Below are positions 55,750 through 64,000 of a stretch of DNA of 64,000 nucleotides, piece after piece. The position numbers were made by a program, and so were the translations under genes. The notes beneath the pieces are model-generated. The model worked only from the letters and a program-made list of their open reading frames with translations, had not been told where the DNA came from and did not search any database. Each line of letters starts with the position of its first letter. The stretch's first letter is position 1. This DNA comes from an uncultured Bacteroides sp. (lineage in GTDB: Bacteria > Bacteroidota > Bacteroidia > Bacteroidales > Bacteroidaceae): positions 1,116,001 through 1,180,000 of the forward strand of contig NZ_OY782495.1 in the NCBI RefSeq assembly GCF_963677715.1, written 5' to 3'.

Positions 55750-56694
55750 TTACAGACCGTGTTCTGATAGATAGCGTTCTGCTTCAATGGCTGCTTTACA
55801 ACCACTCCCGGCAGCAGTAATTGCTTGGCGATAGTGGGAATCTGCAACATCTCCGGCAGCAAAGACCCCCGGAACTTTTGTCCTGGGAGAATCTCCATCA
55901 GTGATAATATACCCCACCTCATCTGTTTCAAGATAAGGCTTAAATATATCCGAATTGGGTTTATGGCCGATAGCCAGAAAAAAGCCATCAATAGTGATGT
56001 CGTAGCGTTTCTCATCCGATTCTCCCTGACGCTTCACCAAATGTGCACCTTCCACCCCTTTTTCACCAAAAAGGCCAAGCGTATTGTGTTCAAAAAGGAC
56101 TTCAATCTTATCATGATTCAATACACGTGCCTGCATGATTTTTGAAGCACGCAAAAAAGGCTTTCGGACAATCAAATACACCTTAGAGGCCAACCCGGCA
56201 AGATATATGGCTTCTTCGCAAGCAGTATCTCCACCACCGACAACAGCCACTATCTTTTTACGATAGAAAAAGCCATCACATGTAGCACAGGCGCTCACGC
56301 CCATTCCGGCATATTTCTTCTCATCTTCCAGTCCTAAGTATTTAGCTGTTGCACCGGTTGAAATAATCACTGTCTGAGCTTCAATTATCTTCTCATCGTC
56401 AATTGTAATTTTGTAAGGAGCTGCACTTAAATCGGATGCAGTAGCGATGCCAAAACGAACAGTTGCACCAAATCGCTCGGACTGCTTACGCAAATCTTCC
56501 ATTAATTGAGTACCATCTATTCCTTCGGGATATCCGGGAAAATTTTCGACCTCAGTAGTTGTGGTTAACTGACCACCCGGCTGTATGCCCTCATAAAGTA
56601 CCGGAGAAAGATTGGCGCGTGCCGCATAAATTGCTGCCGTATAGCCGGCAGGGCCTGAACCTATAATCAGGCATCTTACTTTTTCTGTTTCCAT
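55750..56694 (-). CDS. trxB: Thioredoxin-disulfide reductase
   Basis: NADPH-dependent flavoenzyme that reduces thioredoxin. The 314 residues show the FAD-binding GSGPAG (12-17), redox-active Cys136-Ala-Thr-Cys139, the NADPH-binding GGGDTA (163-168) and the FAD-binding VPGVFAAGDVAD near the end. All sites are intact. It is the last gene of the ftsK-lolA-trxB operon (20 bp after lolA). Confidence 0.96.
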   Translation of the reverse strand: METEKVRCLIIGSGPAGYTAAIYAARANLSPVLYEGIQPGGQLTTTTEVENFPGYPEGIDGTQLMEDLRKQSERFGATVRFGIATASDLSAAPYKITIDDEKIIEAQTVIISTGATAKYLGLEDEKKYAGMGVSACATCDGFFYRKKIVAVVGGGDTACEEAIYLAGLASKVYLIVRKPFLRASKIMQARVLNHDKIEVLFEHNTLGLFGEKGVEGAHLVKRQGESDEKRYDITIDGFFLAIGHKPNSDIFKPYLETDEVGYIITDGDSPRTKVPGVFAAGDVADSHYRQAITAAGSGCKAAIEAERYLSEHGL

Positions 56695-56714
56695 ATAATT
56701 AATTTTATATTATT

Positions 56715-57356
56715 TTATCTCAAGTCAATAATTTCCGCTTTCGGATACCGGTTCTTATTGAATACAAAAAGAGAATCGATATATTTTTGCCCGTTTTGAT
56801 ATCCCGTTACAGTTATTTCACTGCGACTCTTATCTCGCTGTTCGGCAACAATGTATAATGGTTGGTAGGAATCTTTGGCGATATAAAGAATCATACTTAT
56901 TAGGTTTTGATTCTTATCCGTAGCCACAAGTTTAATCTCATAAATCGGTCTCCCCCGAAAAATAGTCGTCGCACCCAACTTATAAGAAAAACCTTTTTTA
57001 TACATATATAATAAGGTATAAGGATTTAAGTTCCGTAGTTCTTCTTCTGTAGGCGTACTAATATTAACCTCTTCGCTTCCGGACAAATAACTCCATTGTG
57101 TTTTTCCATCAAACCAGGTAGTCGCTTCGGGGGTTTTCAGCATAAATTTCTGCCCTTTAAGTTGAATAACACCTTCTGTCTGCCCCAACGGATGCCCTTT
57201 ACTAAAAGATTTGATTTCAAACTCAGCCTTTATTCCTTCCGATTTCCGAAAGGAGGCAGCGGTTTTATCAAGCACGGACTTTGCTTCCCTTTGTTGTGCA
57301 AATAGCTGCACAATAGAAAACAAACTGATCGATAACGTAAAAATAAGCTTTTTCAT
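56715..57356 (-). CDS. LolA-like outer-membrane lipoprotein carrier family protein
   Basis: Periplasmic carrier family. The 213 residues have a signal peptide (to about 21, ending QLFAQ) and the beta-sheet body of LolA with KGQKFMLKTPEATTWFDGKTQWSY, which aligns with the LolA strand region. It is shorter and more divergent than E. coli LolA, so a strict LolA role is not certain. It lies 18 bp after ftsK and 20 bp before trxB. Confidence 0.8.
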   Translation of the reverse strand: MKKLIFTLSISLFSIVQLFAQQREAKSVLDKTAASFRKSEGIKAEFEIKSFSKGHPLGQTEGVIQLKGQKFMLKTPEATTWFDGKTQWSYLSGSEEVNISTPTEEELRNLNPYTLLYMYKKGFSYKLGATTIFRGRPIYEIKLVATDKNQNLISMILYIAKDSYQPLYIVAEQRDKSRSEITVTGYQNGQKYIDSLFVFNKNRYPKAEIIDLR

Positions 57357-57374
57357 TGCTCTATAAACGACTAA

Positions 57375-59840
57375 TTATTGCAAATTGTTCAGTCGCATTT
57401 CCAAATCATTTTCATCCAGACACATCACTTGGCGAGCCTTACTGCCCTCACTCGAGCCCACAATACCCGCTTTCTCCAACTGATCCATAATTCGACCCGC
57501 ACGATTATAACCAATAGAAAATTTACGCTGAATAAGTGAAGTAGAACCTTGCTGATGGATGACAATCAATCGAGCGGCATCTTCAAAAAGCGGATCAAGC
57601 CGTCCCATATCCACATCTCCTAAATCACTTACACTATCCTCGCTAACATATTCAGGCAAATAAAATGCCGTAGGATATCCTTGCTGACGAGCAATATATT
57701 TGGTTATATCTTCCACTTCAGGTGTATCAACAAACGCACATTGCACACGAATAGGATCGGCGCCTTGCAGAAACAACATATCTCCGCGACCAATTAGCTG
57801 ATTGGCTCCCGGACGATCAAGAATCGTACGCGAATCCATCATCGATGATACACGAAAAGCTACACGAGCGGGAAAGTTCGCTTTTATAGTACCTGTTATA
57901 ATATTCGTCGTAGGACGCTGCGTAGCAATAACCATGTGAATGCCAATGGCACGAGCCAACTGGGCTATACGAGCAATAGGCAGCTCTATTTCTTTACCCG
58001 CAGTCATTATCAAGTCACCAAATTCATCGATTATAACAACAATATAAGGCATGAACTTATGCCCTTTTTCCGGATTCAATCTGCGATTAATAAATTTTTC
58101 GTTGTATTCTTTAATATTACGCACATGAGCTTTCTTCAATAAATCATATCGGCTATCCATTTCCACACAAATGGAATTAAGAGTCTGCACAACCTTAGTA
58201 ACATCCGTAATAATAGCTTCGGCGCTATCGGGTAGTTTTGCCAAAAAATGATTCTCTATAACGGAATAAATACTAAATTCCACCTTCTTTGGATCGATCA
58301 ATACAAATTTCAATTCCGCGGGATGTTTCTTATAGAGCAGAGAAGTGATAATGGCATTCAAACCGACAGACTTACCTTGCCCCGTAGCACCGGCAACCAG
58401 CACATGGGGCATCTTGCACAAATCCACCATAAACACTTCATTCGTAATTGTTTTTCCTAAAGCAATCGGCAGATCATAGGTAGATTCCTGAAACCTTTTA
58501 CTGCCAATAATAGACTGCATGGAAACAATCTTCGGATTTGAATTAGGTACTTCAATGCCAATAGTTCCCTTTCCCGGAATCGGAGCAATAATACGAATAC
58601 CCAAAGCCGACAAACTCAAAGCAATATCATCTTCCAACCCGCGGATTTTTGAAATTCGTATTCCTTGTTCGGGCGTAATTTCATAAAGAGTAACGGTAGG
58701 CCCTACTGTGGCCTTTATGGAGCTAATCTCAATACCAAAACTACGTAAAGTATTAATAATGCGATCTTTATTTGCTTTTTGCTCCTCCATGTTAATAGTA
58801 GGCTCATTATTCTCATACTTCTTCATCAATTCCAGCGTAGGAAAATGATAATGTGTCAAATCAAGCTTAGGATTATAGAGCTCTCTTTCAGGCCCTTGAT
58901 AAGTTTCATCATCATCATTAACCGTTGTTTGAATTTCAAATTCAGGATCTGCATTTTTCTTCTCGGGCACAACGACGTCTACTGCCGTTTTTTCAAAAGC
59001 CATGCCGAATGCCTTTGGAACAGCGCTCTCATTTTCAAACGCATCATCTTCTTGCCCAGAGGTATCCACCACTTGATCTTTATGAACCAAATCTTGCTTA
59101 AACTTTCTATCCACCGAAAATTCGACCGTCTGGGGTTGTGGATTAGTTAAATTATTTAATATTTCTTTTTCCCCCTCATCACTTTGTTGATCAGACTTTT
59201 CCTTTGTTCTTTTAATAAAACTTAAAGTCATTAGCTTACGTAACCAGATAATAGTACGTGCACTAAGATAAATAAGGAAACAAAGAGCTGTAACAAGAAG
59301 AATCATCCACACACCAGGTACACCTACCTGAGAAATGAGCCAATTGCTCACATTGTATCCATGCATGCCACCAAAATAAATGAATGAATCTTTATACTGA
59401 TCCATGAATACAAAACCAAAGAAAACAGAGAACCATACTAATAGCAAAGCGCAACCAATGAACCATTTCCATAAACGGAACATGCGAACACGCATTAGTT
59501 TGAGTCCGGCTACACCCAAAAAAATCAAAATAAAGAAAGAAGAAACACCAAAACAATCATTTATAAGATAACTAGCTAATTGAGCTCCGCGAGAGCCTGC
59601 ATAATTTTTCACATGATTGCTTACCGAAGCCAATTCTTGAGCTGTCCCCCCGTCAATAATACTTTGATCTGCAGCTCCTGTGAAGAAAAAAGAGGAAAAA
59701 GCCAATAACAAGTATACAGAGAATATAACCAACACAAGTCCGATGACGAAATGAATGGTTTCATTCTCAAAAAACAGAGTTAGCTTATTGCCTGAAGACA
59801 CTTTTATCTGCGCTTCTTTTTCAGATTCTTTTTTTGCCAT
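57375..59840 (-). CDS. ftsK: DNA translocase FtsK
   Basis: Septum-anchored hexameric DNA pump that resolves and segregates chromosome termini. The 821 residues have four N-terminal membrane helices (about 28-50, 97-117, 124-150, 172-193), a low-complexity linker, and the motor with Walker A GATGQGKS (Lys490), Walker B VVIIDEFGDL and an arginine-rich motif RAIGIHMVIATQRP. A winged-helix gamma domain (QRKFSIGYNRAGRIMDQLEKAGIVGSSEG) ends the protein. It heads the operon with lolA and trxB; the -7 box is at 59875. Confidence 0.96.
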   Translation of the reverse strand: MAKKESEKEAQIKVSSGNKLTLFFENETIHFVIGLVLVIFSVYLLLAFSSFFFTGAADQSIIDGGTAQELASVSNHVKNYAGSRGAQLASYLINDCFGVSSFFILIFLGVAGLKLMRVRMFRLWKWFIGCALLLVWFSVFFGFVFMDQYKDSFIYFGGMHGYNVSNWLISQVGVPGVWMILLVTALCFLIYLSARTIIWLRKLMTLSFIKRTKEKSDQQSDEGEKEILNNLTNPQPQTVEFSVDRKFKQDLVHKDQVVDTSGQEDDAFENESAVPKAFGMAFEKTAVDVVVPEKKNADPEFEIQTTVNDDDETYQGPERELYNPKLDLTHYHFPTLELMKKYENNEPTINMEEQKANKDRIINTLRSFGIEISSIKATVGPTVTLYEITPEQGIRISKIRGLEDDIALSLSALGIRIIAPIPGKGTIGIEVPNSNPKIVSMQSIIGSKRFQESTYDLPIALGKTITNEVFMVDLCKMPHVLVAGATGQGKSVGLNAIITSLLYKKHPAELKFVLIDPKKVEFSIYSVIENHFLAKLPDSAEAIITDVTKVVQTLNSICVEMDSRYDLLKKAHVRNIKEYNEKFINRRLNPEKGHKFMPYIVVIIDEFGDLIMTAGKEIELPIARIAQLARAIGIHMVIATQRPTTNIITGTIKANFPARVAFRVSSMMDSRTILDRPGANQLIGRGDMLFLQGADPIRVQCAFVDTPEVEDITKYIARQQGYPTAFYLPEYVSEDSVSDLGDVDMGRLDPLFEDAARLIVIHQQGSTSLIQRKFSIGYNRAGRIMDQLEKAGIVGSSEGSKARQVMCLDENDLEMRLNNLQ

Positions 59841-59874
59841 GAATAAAATATCTTATACAACTAAATTAATAATG

Positions 59875-59882
59875 CAAACTTA
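59875..59882 (-). promoter_or_regulatory. -7 box of the ftsK operon
   Basis: Minus strand TAAGTTTG fits TAnnTTTG, 34 bp before the ATG. Confidence 0.45.
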
Positions 59883-60058
59883 GGCAAAAAACTTCAATTA
59901 TTAATGTGTTCAATAAAAATAAAAAGAAGCTAAGTTTTTAATAAATAAATTCGTTTGCCACATAACTTGGAAACAAATAATTTATCAGCAAAGCACACTT
60001 AATATCCGAAAAAAACAAATAAGGTAACATGTTCATACACAATAATAAAGAGATATTC

Positions 60059-60090
60059 ATTGTCCTTAACACAACTTTTACTTACCTTTG
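60059..60090 (+). promoter_or_regulatory. Promoter of the DUF5063 operon
   Basis: ATTG (60059-60062, near TTTG), 20-bp spacer, TACCTTTG (60083-60090). The ATG at 60111 is 20 bp downstream. Confidence 0.6.
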
Positions 60091-60110
60091 CAAACCACAA
60101 TTATAGTTTT

Positions 60111-60728
60111 ATGAAAAAAGAAAGTCAAGTAATTTTTGATAGAAATGTGATAGAATTTGTCACTGTAGCAGCGGAATTTTGTGCCTTTCTGGAACGAACC
60201 GAAAGTATGAAACGCAACACACTTGTAGATACGACATTAAAAATACTGCCACTCCTTTACCTCAAAGCATCAATGCTACCCGAATGCGAAATAATGAGCG
60301 AAGATGCTCTCGAAAGTTATGTCACAGAAGAAATATACGAAATATTACGTATTAATTTAACAACTATTTTAGCAGAGAAAGATGATTATCTGGAAGTTTT
60401 CTTGTCGGATATGGCCTATAGTGATACACCAATAAAAAAATGTATCTCCGAAGATTTAGCTGATATCTACCAAGACGTTAAAGACTTTATTTTTGTTTTC
60501 CAACTGGGACTTAACGAAACAATGAACGATGCATTGGCAATATGCAAAGAAAACTTCGGAAACATCTGGGGGCAAAGATTGGTAAATACACTACGTGCAC
60601 TACATAACGTAAAGTATAATCTCGATGCCGAACCAGAAGAATATCCGGATAATGAAGAAGCAAATGATCATTGTAATGATGAAGATTGCGATTGTCACAG
60701 TCACCAACACAATCACGACAATGAATAA
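60111..60728 (+). CDS. DUF5063 domain-containing protein
   Basis: From the ATG at 60111 the protein is 205 residues, helical, with VIEFVTVAAEFCAFLERTE near the start and a C-terminal tail rich in Asp, Glu, His and Cys (CNDEDCDCHSHQHNHDNE) that looks able to bind metal. DUF5063 is a Bacteroidota family of unknown role. A longer frame from a TTG at 60060 would start inside the promoter, so it is rejected. It begins a three-gene operon with an exonuclease and RlmI (7-bp and 23-bp gaps). Confidence 0.8.
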   Translation: MKKESQVIFDRNVIEFVTVAAEFCAFLERTESMKRNTLVDTTLKILPLLYLKASMLPECEIMSEDALESYVTEEIYEILRINLTTILAEKDDYLEVFLSDMAYSDTPIKKCISEDLADIYQDVKDFIFVFQLGLNETMNDALAICKENFGNIWGQRLVNTLRALHNVKYNLDAEPEEYPDNEEANDHCNDEDCDCHSHQHNHDNE

Positions 60729-60735
60729 ATAAAAT

Positions 60736-61383
60736 ATGATTATAAAGAGAAGCATATCTAAAGAAGAGATAACGAAATTGCCTAAAGCCGCCTTTCCGGG
60801 AAATATACACGTTATCCAAACCGAATCGGAGATCGAAAAAGCAATAGCCTACCTCTCATCTCAGCAGATACTGGGAATTGACAGTGAGACCAGACCTTCC
60901 TTCACCAAAGGGCAATCACACAAAGTAGCTTTACTCCAAATCTCATCCGAAGAGTTTTGCTTTTTATTCCGCCTTAATTTGACCGGATTGCCCCAGTCCC
61001 TGATAGAACTACTTGAAAACCCATCAATAATTAAAGTTGGACTTTCACTACGGGATGATTTCATGATGTTGCACAAACGCGCACCGTTTAAGCAACAAGC
61101 ATGCATTGAATTGCAAGACTACGTTCCCTCCTTTGGCATTCAAGATAAAAGTCTTCAAAAAATATATGGTATTTTGTTTGATCAAAAAATATCTAAATCG
61201 CAGCGTCTTTCAAATTGGGAGGCAGATGTGCTTAGTGATGCACAAAAACTCTATGCTGCAACCGATGCCTGGACATGCCTTAGAATTTATAAATTACTTC
61301 AAGAACTTAAAGATACCGGTAAGTTTGAAATGGCACCCGAAGAAGAATCATTAAATGCCGACATATCCGCCGAACATTCATAA
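60736..61383 (+). CDS. DEDDy 3'-5' exonuclease (RNase D-like)
   Basis: The 215 residues form one DnaQ-like exonuclease domain of the RNase D/WRN group. Metal residues Asp49 and Glu51 (LGIDSET), Asp107 or Asp108 (SLRDD) and the Tyr173-x3-Asp177 motif (LYAATDA) make a full DEDDy set. There is no HRDC domain, so it is shorter than RNase D. It may process tRNA or other RNA 3' ends, fitting its neighbour RlmI. Confidence 0.9.
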   Translation: MIIKRSISKEEITKLPKAAFPGNIHVIQTESEIEKAIAYLSSQQILGIDSETRPSFTKGQSHKVALLQISSEEFCFLFRLNLTGLPQSLIELLENPSIIKVGLSLRDDFMMLHKRAPFKQQACIELQDYVPSFGIQDKSLQKIYGILFDQKISKSQRLSNWEADVLSDAQKLYAATDAWTCLRIYKLLQELKDTGKFEMAPEEESLNADISAEHS

Positions 61384-61406
61384 ACCAGCAATTCATAAAT
61401 TTAACT

Positions 61407-62591
61407 ATGTTTTATAAGAAAGTATATCTAAAACCCGGAAAAGAAGAATCACTCAAGAGGTTTCACCCATGGATTTTTTCAGGTGCCATAGCCTACTTCG
61501 ACGGAGAACCTGAAGAAGGTGAATTAGTCGAAGTATATACCTCAAAAGAAGAATTTATAGCCGAAGGACATTTTCAAATAGGAAGTATTGCCATACGCGT
61601 GCTAAGTTTTATTCAAGAGGAAATCAATCAGAATTTCTGGAAGCAAAAAATAACAATAGCCTATGACATGAGAAAAAGCATTGGCTTAGCAGCCAATCCT
61701 ATCAACAATACTTATAGACTCATTCACGGAGAAGGTGACAATCTACCTGGATTAATTATTGATATATATGCCAACACAGCAGTTATACAAGCTCATTCGG
61801 CAGGAATGCACCTCGACCGTATGGCAATAGTCGAAGCACTCAGCCAGGTTATGGGAGACAAGATAGAAAATATATACTATAAATCAGAGACGACCCTACC
61901 ATTCAAAGCCGATTTACTCCCTGAAAATGGATTTCTTAAAGGAGGCAGTACAGATAATATAGCCCAAGAGCATGGTCTGAAATTTCATGTAGATTGGCTA
62001 AATGGACAAAAAACCGGTTTTTTTGTTGACCAAAGAGAAAATCGTGCTTTGCTTGAACGCTACGCTAAGGATAGGTCCGTGTTGAACATGTTTTGCTATA
62101 CAGGTGGTTTCTCGTTTTATGCAATGCGGGGTGGCGCAAAGTTGGTTCACTCTGTAGACAGTTCGACCAAAGCCATTGCTCTGACCGATAAGAATGTAGA
62201 ACTCAATTTCCCGAATGACGAACGCCATACATCTTATGCCGAGGATGCTTTTAAATTTTTAGATCGCATGGGAGATCAATATGACCTCATCGTCTTAGAT
62301 CCGCCGGCCTTTGCAAAACACAAAGAGGCATTGCGTAATGCACTACAAGGCTACCGCAAACTAAATGCCAAAGCTTTCGAGAAGATTAAACCCGGAGGCA
62401 TCTTATTCACATTTTCCTGCTCTCAGGTTGTTACAAAAGATAATTTCCGCACTGCTGTTTTTACAGCAGCTGCCTTATCGGGCAGAAGCGTACGCATACT
62501 ACATCAACTCACCCAGCCAGCAGACCATCCAATAAATATTTACCATCCGGAAGGAGAATATCTTAAAGGGTTAGTATTATACGTAGAATGA
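61407..62591 (+). CDS. rlmI: 23S rRNA m5C methyltransferase, RlmI family
   Basis: SAM-dependent methyltransferase that makes m5C at position 1962 in E. coli 23S rRNA. The 394 residues have an N-terminal PUA-like domain (RFHPWIFSGAI, about 18-28) and an EEHI-type middle. The Rossmann methyltransferase domain carries MFCYTGGFSFYAMRGG and DPPAFAKHKEAL, and the catalytic Cys sits in FSCSQVV. The PUA plus DPPAF layout is specific to RlmI-type enzymes. It is the last gene of its operon. Confidence 0.92.
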   Translation: MFYKKVYLKPGKEESLKRFHPWIFSGAIAYFDGEPEEGELVEVYTSKEEFIAEGHFQIGSIAIRVLSFIQEEINQNFWKQKITIAYDMRKSIGLAANPINNTYRLIHGEGDNLPGLIIDIYANTAVIQAHSAGMHLDRMAIVEALSQVMGDKIENIYYKSETTLPFKADLLPENGFLKGGSTDNIAQEHGLKFHVDWLNGQKTGFFVDQRENRALLERYAKDRSVLNMFCYTGGFSFYAMRGGAKLVHSVDSSTKAIALTDKNVELNFPNDERHTSYAEDAFKFLDRMGDQYDLIVLDPPAFAKHKEALRNALQGYRKLNAKAFEKIKPGGILFTFSCSQVVTKDNFRTAVFTAAALSGRSVRILHQLTQPADHPINIYHPEGEYLKGLVLYVE

Positions 62592-62662
62592 AATATAGTT
62601 AATTATAATTAACGAGCAAAAGAAACAAGCCTAATAATTATGTTACATAACATAAAACACAG

Positions 62663-62742
62663 TATATTTGCACTGTGTTTTTCATGGTATTAGATTTAAG
62701 GTTATAAAGATTGGTTGTCGCGATGACAATCAATTTTTTTTT
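62663..62742 (+). ncRNA. Candidate small RNA (promoter-like box plus terminator)
   Basis: TATATTTG (62663-62670) could start a transcript near 62677. The strong terminator hairpin (62709-62719 with 62725-62735, T-run to 62742) would end it after about 65 nt. No TTTG box is visible upstream. The same terminator may simply end the rlmI operon, so this is a hypothesis only. Confidence 0.25.
62709..62742 (+). terminator. Intrinsic terminator after rlmI
   Basis: GATTGGTTGTC (62709-62719) pairs with GACAATCAATT (62725-62735), including two G-U pairs, over a 5-nt loop. A T9 run follows. It is the nearest strong terminator to the rlmI operon. Confidence 0.75.
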
Positions 62743-63308
62743 GCCCCTATTCTACCGCACATTACTGCTCAATTCAACAGCAAAGTAAAGGCTCACCCAC
62801 AGAAATTAGAAAACCGATTGCCCCCCTAACTATTAACTATAGCCATCATTCTCCCTTACATCCATATTTTCCTTTGCTAAACACGATTGTATTTTCCATT
62901 GTTCATAGATATCTCGTCTATGTAAAGCATAGAATCGACGTTCAGTGACCCTGAAAACTATTATAGAAGGCATGCATTCAGGACAATAGAAGGAGGAAAT
63001 AATACACATCTGCCAATTCACAAGGCAGGAAGACAAGGAAGAAGCGACAACGTGCAAGAGAAAATTGCCTTATGTGGCGTTTAGCGTAACTGGCTGTTTA
63101 TTAGATAAATACGCAAATGAGAAGCCTCAATTAGGTGGGGGATGTAGGGGATAAATGAAACGGTGAAGCTCTCTATGAAGCGTAACGAGCCTCTCTACAG
63201 GGTATGAAGAAGCTCGTTAGGCATTGTGGTGAGGCTTGTTATTGTTATATTCCGCCAATTCTTCATGCGTTTTCCATGGAAAAGAGATTCATATTCCTAT
63301 AAAATACA

Positions 63309-63330
63309 TACATTTGCATCGATATATCGA
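63309..63330 (+). promoter_or_regulatory. Promoter of the MFS gene, with a palindrome at the start site
   Basis: TACATTTG (63309-63316) fits the -7 box. TCGATATATCGA (63319-63330), a perfect 12-bp palindrome, sits where transcription would begin and could be an operator. Confidence 0.45.
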
Positions 63331-63367
63331 CGTAATTAAGAAGAAACACATAAAAAAGAGTTGAGCT

Positions 63368-64000
63368 ATGAGCGTAAAGTATCGTTTAATAATTATGAAT
63401 TTCCTGCAGTATGCTATCTGGGGAGCTTGGTTAATTTCACTAGGTGCTTATCTAGGCGGCGGATTGCAATTCAGCGGTCGACAAATTGGTAGTTTTTTCG
63501 CCACAATGGGCATTGCCTCACTCTTTATGCCTGCGATAATGGGCATTATAGCCGACAGATGGATACCCGCTCAAAAACTTTTAGGCATTTGCCATATTAT
63601 AGGAGCCGTTCTCCTAATTACTGCTGCCCCGCAAACAGAATACATCTCTTTATATTCTTTAATATTGTGCAGCGTAATGTTTTATATGCCCACCATTTCA
63701 CTATCAAATTCGGTTGCTTATAATGCTTTGGAAAAATCAGGATTGGACGCAGTAAAATCATTTCCCCCCATCCGTGTATGGGGAACAGTGGGTTTTATTT
63801 GCGCCATGATTGCCATTGATTTGCTCGGATTTGCGCACTCATCAATGCAGCTGTACTCATCAGCTATCTTAGGTTTAATTTTAGGAGCATACTCTTTCAC
63901 ATTGCCCGGCTGCCCAACAAACAAGATTGAGAAAAACCAATCGTGGGTAGACACAATGGGGCTACGCGCTTTTGCTCTCTTCAAGCAACGTAAAATGGCT
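63368..64000 (+). CDS. MFS nucleoside permease-like transporter (3' end outside window)
   Basis: From the ATG at 63368, 211 codons stay open to the window end. The start MNFLQYAIWGAWLISLGAYL and the first helices, with MGIIADRW in the first loop, resemble the nucleoside:H+ symporter group (NupG/XapB type) of the major facilitator family. About six helices are visible here. RVWGTVGF in the middle is a typical family motif. The substrate is inferred from resemblance only. Confidence 0.85.
   Translation, partial: MSVKYRLIIMNFLQYAIWGAWLISLGAYLGGGLQFSGRQIGSFFATMGIASLFMPAIMGIIADRWIPAQKLLGICHIIGAVLLITAAPQTEYISLYSLILCSVMFYMPTISLSNSVAYNALEKSGLDAVKSFPPIRVWGTVGFICAMIAIDLLGFAHSSMQLYSSAILGLILGAYSFTLPGCPTNKIEKNQSWVDTMGLRAFALFKQRKMA

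Larger units (their letters stand above)
62592..63367. other. Long intergenic region with promoter-, hairpin- and terminator-like elements
   Basis: No supported protein gene. An inverted repeat TGTTA/TAACA (62641-62652) lies next to TATATTTG (62663-62670). AAAACACAGT (62654-62663) pairs with ACTGTGTTTT (62672-62681), and a strong terminator follows at 62709-62742. From about 63090 to 63240 the sequence has repeated GAAGCTC/GAGGCTT-like blocks. The MFS promoter lies at the end. A 74-codon minus frame at 62833-63057 has no recognisable features. Confidence 0.5.

Noticed and set aside
62833-63057. 74-codon minus-strand frame with a CPEC motif
   Set aside because: No promoter box, no recognisable family and one isolated short motif; kept as intergenic.

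Overview
The window reads as a chromosomal segment of a gut-type Bacteroides or very close relative (Bacteroidales). The support is: the Bacteroides promoter core TAnnTTTG (sometimes with TTTG about 19-20 bp upstream) in front of many genes; a SusC/SusD pair, a second TonB-dependent barrel, a DUF5686 protein and DUF3810; a Rho factor with a long polar N-terminal extension; lipoproteins with Bacteroidota-style lipoboxes; and an AT-rich composition. Most of the window is ordinary core genome. The accessory and partly decaying part lies between about 17.7 and 37.6 kb.

Layout. 1-6.6 kb (+): the 3' part of rho, a MATE exporter, ffh, folD and a CapA-like lipoprotein. 6.6-6.75 kb: tRNA-His and a bidirectional terminator shared with dnaX (-). 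8.6-9.35 kb (+): a DivIC/FtsB-like protein and a small membrane protein. 9.4-10.4 kb (-): a Skp/OmpH-like lipoprotein and a small membrane protein. 10.6-17.5 kb: pepD, a secreted endonuclease/exonuclease/phosphatase-family protein, a transaldolase, a double ABC ATPase, an MscS channel and an SDR oxidoreductase. 17.7-22.1 kb (-): a PL4 rhamnogalacturonan lyase and a GH2 beta-galactosidase-type enzyme, a probable pectin (RG-I) pair. 22.5-26.2 kb: a CPBP membrane protease, a frameshifted HExxH/barrel gene, an outer-membrane protein and a small lipoprotein. 26.9-33.7 kb (-): an APC amino acid permease and a SusC/SusD pair whose susD carries an in-frame amber codon. 33.7-34.8 kb: gene debris (a PstS amino-terminal remnant and an IS3-type transposase tail). 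34.9-37.2 kb (+): a TonB-receptor-like barrel, followed by a repeat-rich convergent intergenic region and valS (-).

From 40.5 kb the window returns to core genes. DUF3810 and mazG overlap. A four-gene (-) operon encodes CsgG, a small lipoprotein, DUF4810 and DUF799. It is followed by an ECF sigma operon with a single-TM protein and a Spy-like periplasmic protein, a tiny secreted protein that is mostly a T9SS-sorting-domain look-alike, rnz, rpsA (with a textbook promoter), a DUF5686 barrel, a Crp/Fnr regulator, a GH20 hexosaminidase, the ftsK-lolA-trxB operon (-), a DUF5063 / DEDDy exonuclease / RlmI operon (+), a long intergenic region with a possible small RNA, and the 5' part of a nucleoside-permease-like MFS gene cut by the window end.

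I found no CRISPR array, intact IS element, prophage, rRNA or origin. The most useful leads are the amber codon in susD, the frameshift in the HExxH/barrel gene beside a CPBP protease, the debris at 33.7-34.8 kb, the repeat cluster at 37.41-37.58 kb, the possible small transcript at 62.65-62.74 kb, and the poorly understood CsgG/DUF4810/DUF799 operon with its extra lipoprotein.
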